NCBI GenBank assembly: GCA_947447265.1
Contig: CANFKC010000014.1
Coordinates: forward strand, 1-64,000
Length of the DNA stretch: 64,000 bases
DNA from: Chitinophagaceae bacterium
Lineage (GTDB): Bacteria > Bacteroidota > Bacteroidia > Chitinophagales > Chitinophagaceae
Reading direction: 5' to 3'
A program made the translations under genes and the position numbers. This document shows positions 62,083-64,000 of the stretch, piece by piece (the stretch's first letter is position 1; each line of letters begins with the position of its first letter). Under the pieces are notes generated by a model that saw only the letters and a list, made by a program, of their open reading frames with translations, searched no databases and was not told the origin of the DNA.

Positions 62083-62094
62083 GGCCGCACTTAT

Positions 62095-62102
62095 TATATT
62101 TG
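62095..62102 (+). promoter_or_regulatory. -7 box before pdhB
   Basis: TATATTTG fits TAnnTTTG exactly, 60 bp before the pdhB start. No well-spaced -33 was found. Confidence 0.4.
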
Positions 62103-62162
62103 CAGCCCATACCCGTAAAATACCTAGCAACAACTTTACATAAAGCCGAAAATAAAAATACA

Positions 62163-63146
62163 ATGCGTACAATAGCTTTAAGACAAGCATTAAGAGAAGC
62201 AATGGAAGAGGAAATGCGCCGTGACCCGAGCGTTTTCCTGATGGGAGAAGAAGTAGCGCAATACAATGGCGCTTACAAAGTGAGCCAGGGTATGCTTGAT
62301 GAATTTGGTGCAAAAAGAGTAATTGATACCCCTATCAGCGAACTTGGCTTTGCGGCTATAGGCGTTGGTGCGGCTATGAACGATACCCGCCCCATAATAG
62401 AATTCATGACCTGGAATTTCGCGGAACTCGCAATTGATCAGATTGTGAACCATGCGGCTAAAATGCTTTCTATGACTGGGGGACAATATACGTGTCCTAT
62501 TGTTTTCCGTGGCCCTAACGGTTCTGCTGGCCAGTTGGCTGCGCAGCACTCACAGGCTTTTGAAAACTGGTACGCGAATATTCCGGGCCTGAAAGTGATC
62601 TCGACCATTGACCCATATGATGCGAAGGGGCTGATGAAATCAGCTATACGCGATAATGACCCGGTTGTTTTCATGGAAAGTGAAACCTGCTATGGCGACC
62701 AGGGCGAAGTTCCTGAAGAAGAATACCTGATACCAATTGGCAAAGCCGCGGTTAAGCGCCAGGGTACCGACGTTACTATAGTATCTTATAACAAAATGAT
62801 GAAGGTAGCAATGGCGGCGGCTGATGAACTCGCAAAAGAAAACATCAGTGCAGAAGTTATTGACCTGCGTACCATCCGCCCGCTTGACTGGGCTACGATA
62901 GTAGAATCAGTTAAGAAAACTAACCGCCTGGTTATTGTTGAAGAACAATGGCCGTTTGGCAGCATTGGGTCTGAAATTGCTTACCGTATTCAAAAAGAAG
63001 CATTTGATTACCTGGATGCCCCTGTGCGCCGTATAACCAGTGCAGATGCTAATATGCACTATGCTCCGAACCTTGTTGCTGCTTACCTTCCTGACGTACC
63101 TCGTACCGTGAAGCTGATAAAGGAAGTTATGTATGTAAAAAAGTAG
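62163..63146 (+). CDS. pdhB: pyruvate dehydrogenase E1 component, beta subunit
   Basis: 327 residues from ATG 62163 (MRTIALRQALREAM), the usual start; an extended frame from 62100 covers the promoter. Typical E1 beta motifs: FLMGEEVAQYNGAYKVSQGM (thiamine-diphosphate Glu), DTPISELGFAAIGVGAAM, FRGPNGSAGQLAAQHSQ and VIDLRTIRPLDW. With the alpha subunit (not in the window) it decarboxylates pyruvate and passes acetyl groups to lipoyl-E2; lipB at 41531 makes that cofactor attachable. A terminator follows. Confidence 0.93.
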   Translation: MRTIALRQALREAMEEEMRRDPSVFLMGEEVAQYNGAYKVSQGMLDEFGAKRVIDTPISELGFAAIGVGAAMNDTRPIIEFMTWNFAELAIDQIVNHAAKMLSMTGGQYTCPIVFRGPNGSAGQLAAQHSQAFENWYANIPGLKVISTIDPYDAKGLMKSAIRDNDPVVFMESETCYGDQGEVPEEEYLIPIGKAAVKRQGTDVTIVSYNKMMKVAMAAADELAKENISAEVIDLRTIRPLDWATIVESVKKTNRLVIVEEQWPFGSIGSEIAYRIQKEAFDYLDAPVRRITSADANMHYAPNLVAAYLPDVPRTVKLIKEVMYVKK

Positions 63147-63220
63147 TACGTAGTAATTAGTAGAGAGTACATAGTAGATAGTAGAAAGCTATTTTAAAGC
63201 AATCAAATATGATTTATATT

Positions 63221-63245
63221 AGCCCGCCTGTAATTCAGGCGGGCT
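63221..63245 (+). terminator. intrinsic terminator of pdhB
   Basis: AGCCCGCCTG-TAATT-CAGGCGGGCT with TTTATTTT after it is a perfect 10-bp stem. The 75-bp gap before it has TAGTA-type repeats and no gene. Confidence 0.9.
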
Positions 63246-63389
63246 TTATTTTATCGGCATATCAAACGGCTATTTATAGTATAGCAGGTATATCGCCACC
63301 CTACCGACGGCAGGACAGTAATTTGTAAAAATGATTTTTTCTGTTCCCCGAAAATCCCGTAATTTCGATTTTATTATTTTAATGTAATT

Positions 63390-63689
63390 ATGACTACCAG
63401 TTTGCACAACCATGGCACGCAATGGCAAACCAATGATGAAACAGATCTCGATGTACTCGAAGAAGAGATTCATAGCCTTATAGTATGGAACGATGAAGTG
63501 AATACTTTTGACTGGGTTATAGCCTCCCTTATTGAAATATGTGGCCATTCAGAACAACAAGCCGAACAATGCGCCATGATCATACACAATTCCGGAAAGT
63601 ATGCCGTGAAGCGTGGCAGCTTTGATTTTCTGCGTCCACAAGCTGAGGCACTGATTGACCGGGATATACAAGCGACAATAGATTATTGA
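63390..63689 (+). CDS. clpS: ATP-dependent Clp protease adaptor
   Basis: A 99-residue adaptor that delivers N-degron substrates to ClpAP. The binding-pocket residues are present: SLIVWNDEVNTFDWVI (N, D) and the later AMIIHNSGKYAVKRG with the His. The N-terminal extension is flexible. The length is standard. It is likely monocistronic, or read with the redoxin gene beginning 43 bp later. Confidence 0.9.
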   Translation: MTTSLHNHGTQWQTNDETDLDVLEEEIHSLIVWNDEVNTFDWVIASLIEICGHSEQQAEQCAMIIHNSGKYAVKRGSFDFLRPQAEALIDRDIQATIDY

Positions 63690-63732
63690 TATTCACTATT
63701 GTATACTACAAACTACAATTAACAACAAACAC

Positions 63733-64000
63733 ATGAAAAACACTTTCTTTGCTTTAGCAGCTTTCGCATTTACAGCCATCATTAGCCCAGCATTTGCGCA
63801 GAACGCTGATAAATTAAATCCGGGTGATGCGCTGCCAGCAAAAGATGTTAAGCTAAAAAATACAATTGGCAAAGATGTTACCCTGGCTAGCTCTATGGGC
63901 AAAAATGGCCTGGTGGTTATGTTTTCATGCAATACCTGCCCGTTCGTTATCAAGAACGAGTCAATGACCAAAAAAACTATGCAGTATGCTTCTGCACACA
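63733..64000 (+). CDS. exported thioredoxin-fold (redoxin) protein, truncated by window end
   Basis: The first 89 residues of a periplasmic protein. Signal peptide (FFALAAFAFTAIISPAFA, before QNAD), then GDALPAKDVKLKNTIGKDV and MFSCNTCPFVIKNE with a CxxC-P active site. This is the AhpC/TSA-type redoxin opening used in thiol-disulphide or peroxide chemistry. The C-terminus lies beyond the window. Confidence 0.8.
   Translation, partial: MKNTFFALAAFAFTAIISPAFAQNADKLNPGDALPAKDVKLKNTIGKDVTLASSMGKNGLVVMFSCNTCPFVIKNESMTKKTMQYASAH

Noticed and set aside
63147-63200. TAGTA-rich stretch after pdhB as a possible microsatellite
   Set aside because: The units are irregular and the stretch is short; such degenerate AGTA runs are common in spacers.

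Overview
The window looks like a chromosomal segment of a Bacteroidota bacterium, most likely of the Chitinophagaceae or a close relative. Evidence: secreted proteins end in type IX secretion (T9SS) sorting domains or a CHU_C gliding-motility domain; promoters fit the Bacteroidota pattern TTTG-N20-TAnnTTTG; bacillithiol (bshC) and meso-DAP cell-wall genes (mpl, dapF) are present; PorT-like barrels and Y_Y_Y/beta-propeller sensor kinases occur. No rRNA, tRNA, CRISPR array, transposase or phage gene was seen. Calls rest on reading motifs; no database search was run.

Layout. 1-2.2 kb: the broken 3' end of a CHU_C surface protein, a small membrane protein, a gene remnant and a DUF4919-like protein. 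2.3-9.2 kb: a tripartite RND efflux operon (TetR, TolC, HlyD, RND pump) with a readable operator between its promoter boxes, followed by a second TetR. 9.3-15 kb: a composite palindromic repeat, an unknown membrane protein, a double-PDZ protein, a membrane-anchored receiver and a TPR hybrid kinase. 15-19 kb: two tandem T9SS-exported paralogues and an outer-membrane protein gene bounded by 85-bp perfect direct repeats. 19-30.5 kb: mostly minus-strand genes: BatD-like protein, polyprenol-phosphate mannosyltransferase, DEDDh exonuclease, mpl, three beta-barrels, bshC, dapF, rnhA, dcd. 30.5-43 kb: a lysine/aspartate-rich secreted protein, an esterase-like phytase, two large sensor kinases, a lipoprotein, a CAP-domain protein, lipB. 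43-55 kb: two giant T9SS adhesin-like paralogues (about 2,110 and 1,702 aa) with NHL repeats, Ig-like repeats and an almost identical 1.9-kb 3' part. 55-64 kb: an ABC exporter, gapA-[toxin-antitoxin]-pgk, a biotin carrier protein, pdhB, clpS and the start of a redoxin.

The most interesting signal is regulatory. Both giant T9SS genes and a lipoprotein gene 12 kb away share one promoter architecture: two direct 9-bp boxes of type ACCGTTNGT exactly 20 bp apart, then 8 bp to a -33 TTTG, then 20-21 bp to a -7 TAnnTTT(G/A). The boxes fit the published LytTR-family binding consensus, suggesting a regulon for surface proteins controlled by a LytTR-type response regulator not encoded here. Other items of note: TetR operator sites at two positions, a dispersed hairpin repeat family located 3' of genes, gene conversion between T9SS paralogues, and a PIN-type toxin-antitoxin pair inside the gapA-pgk locus.
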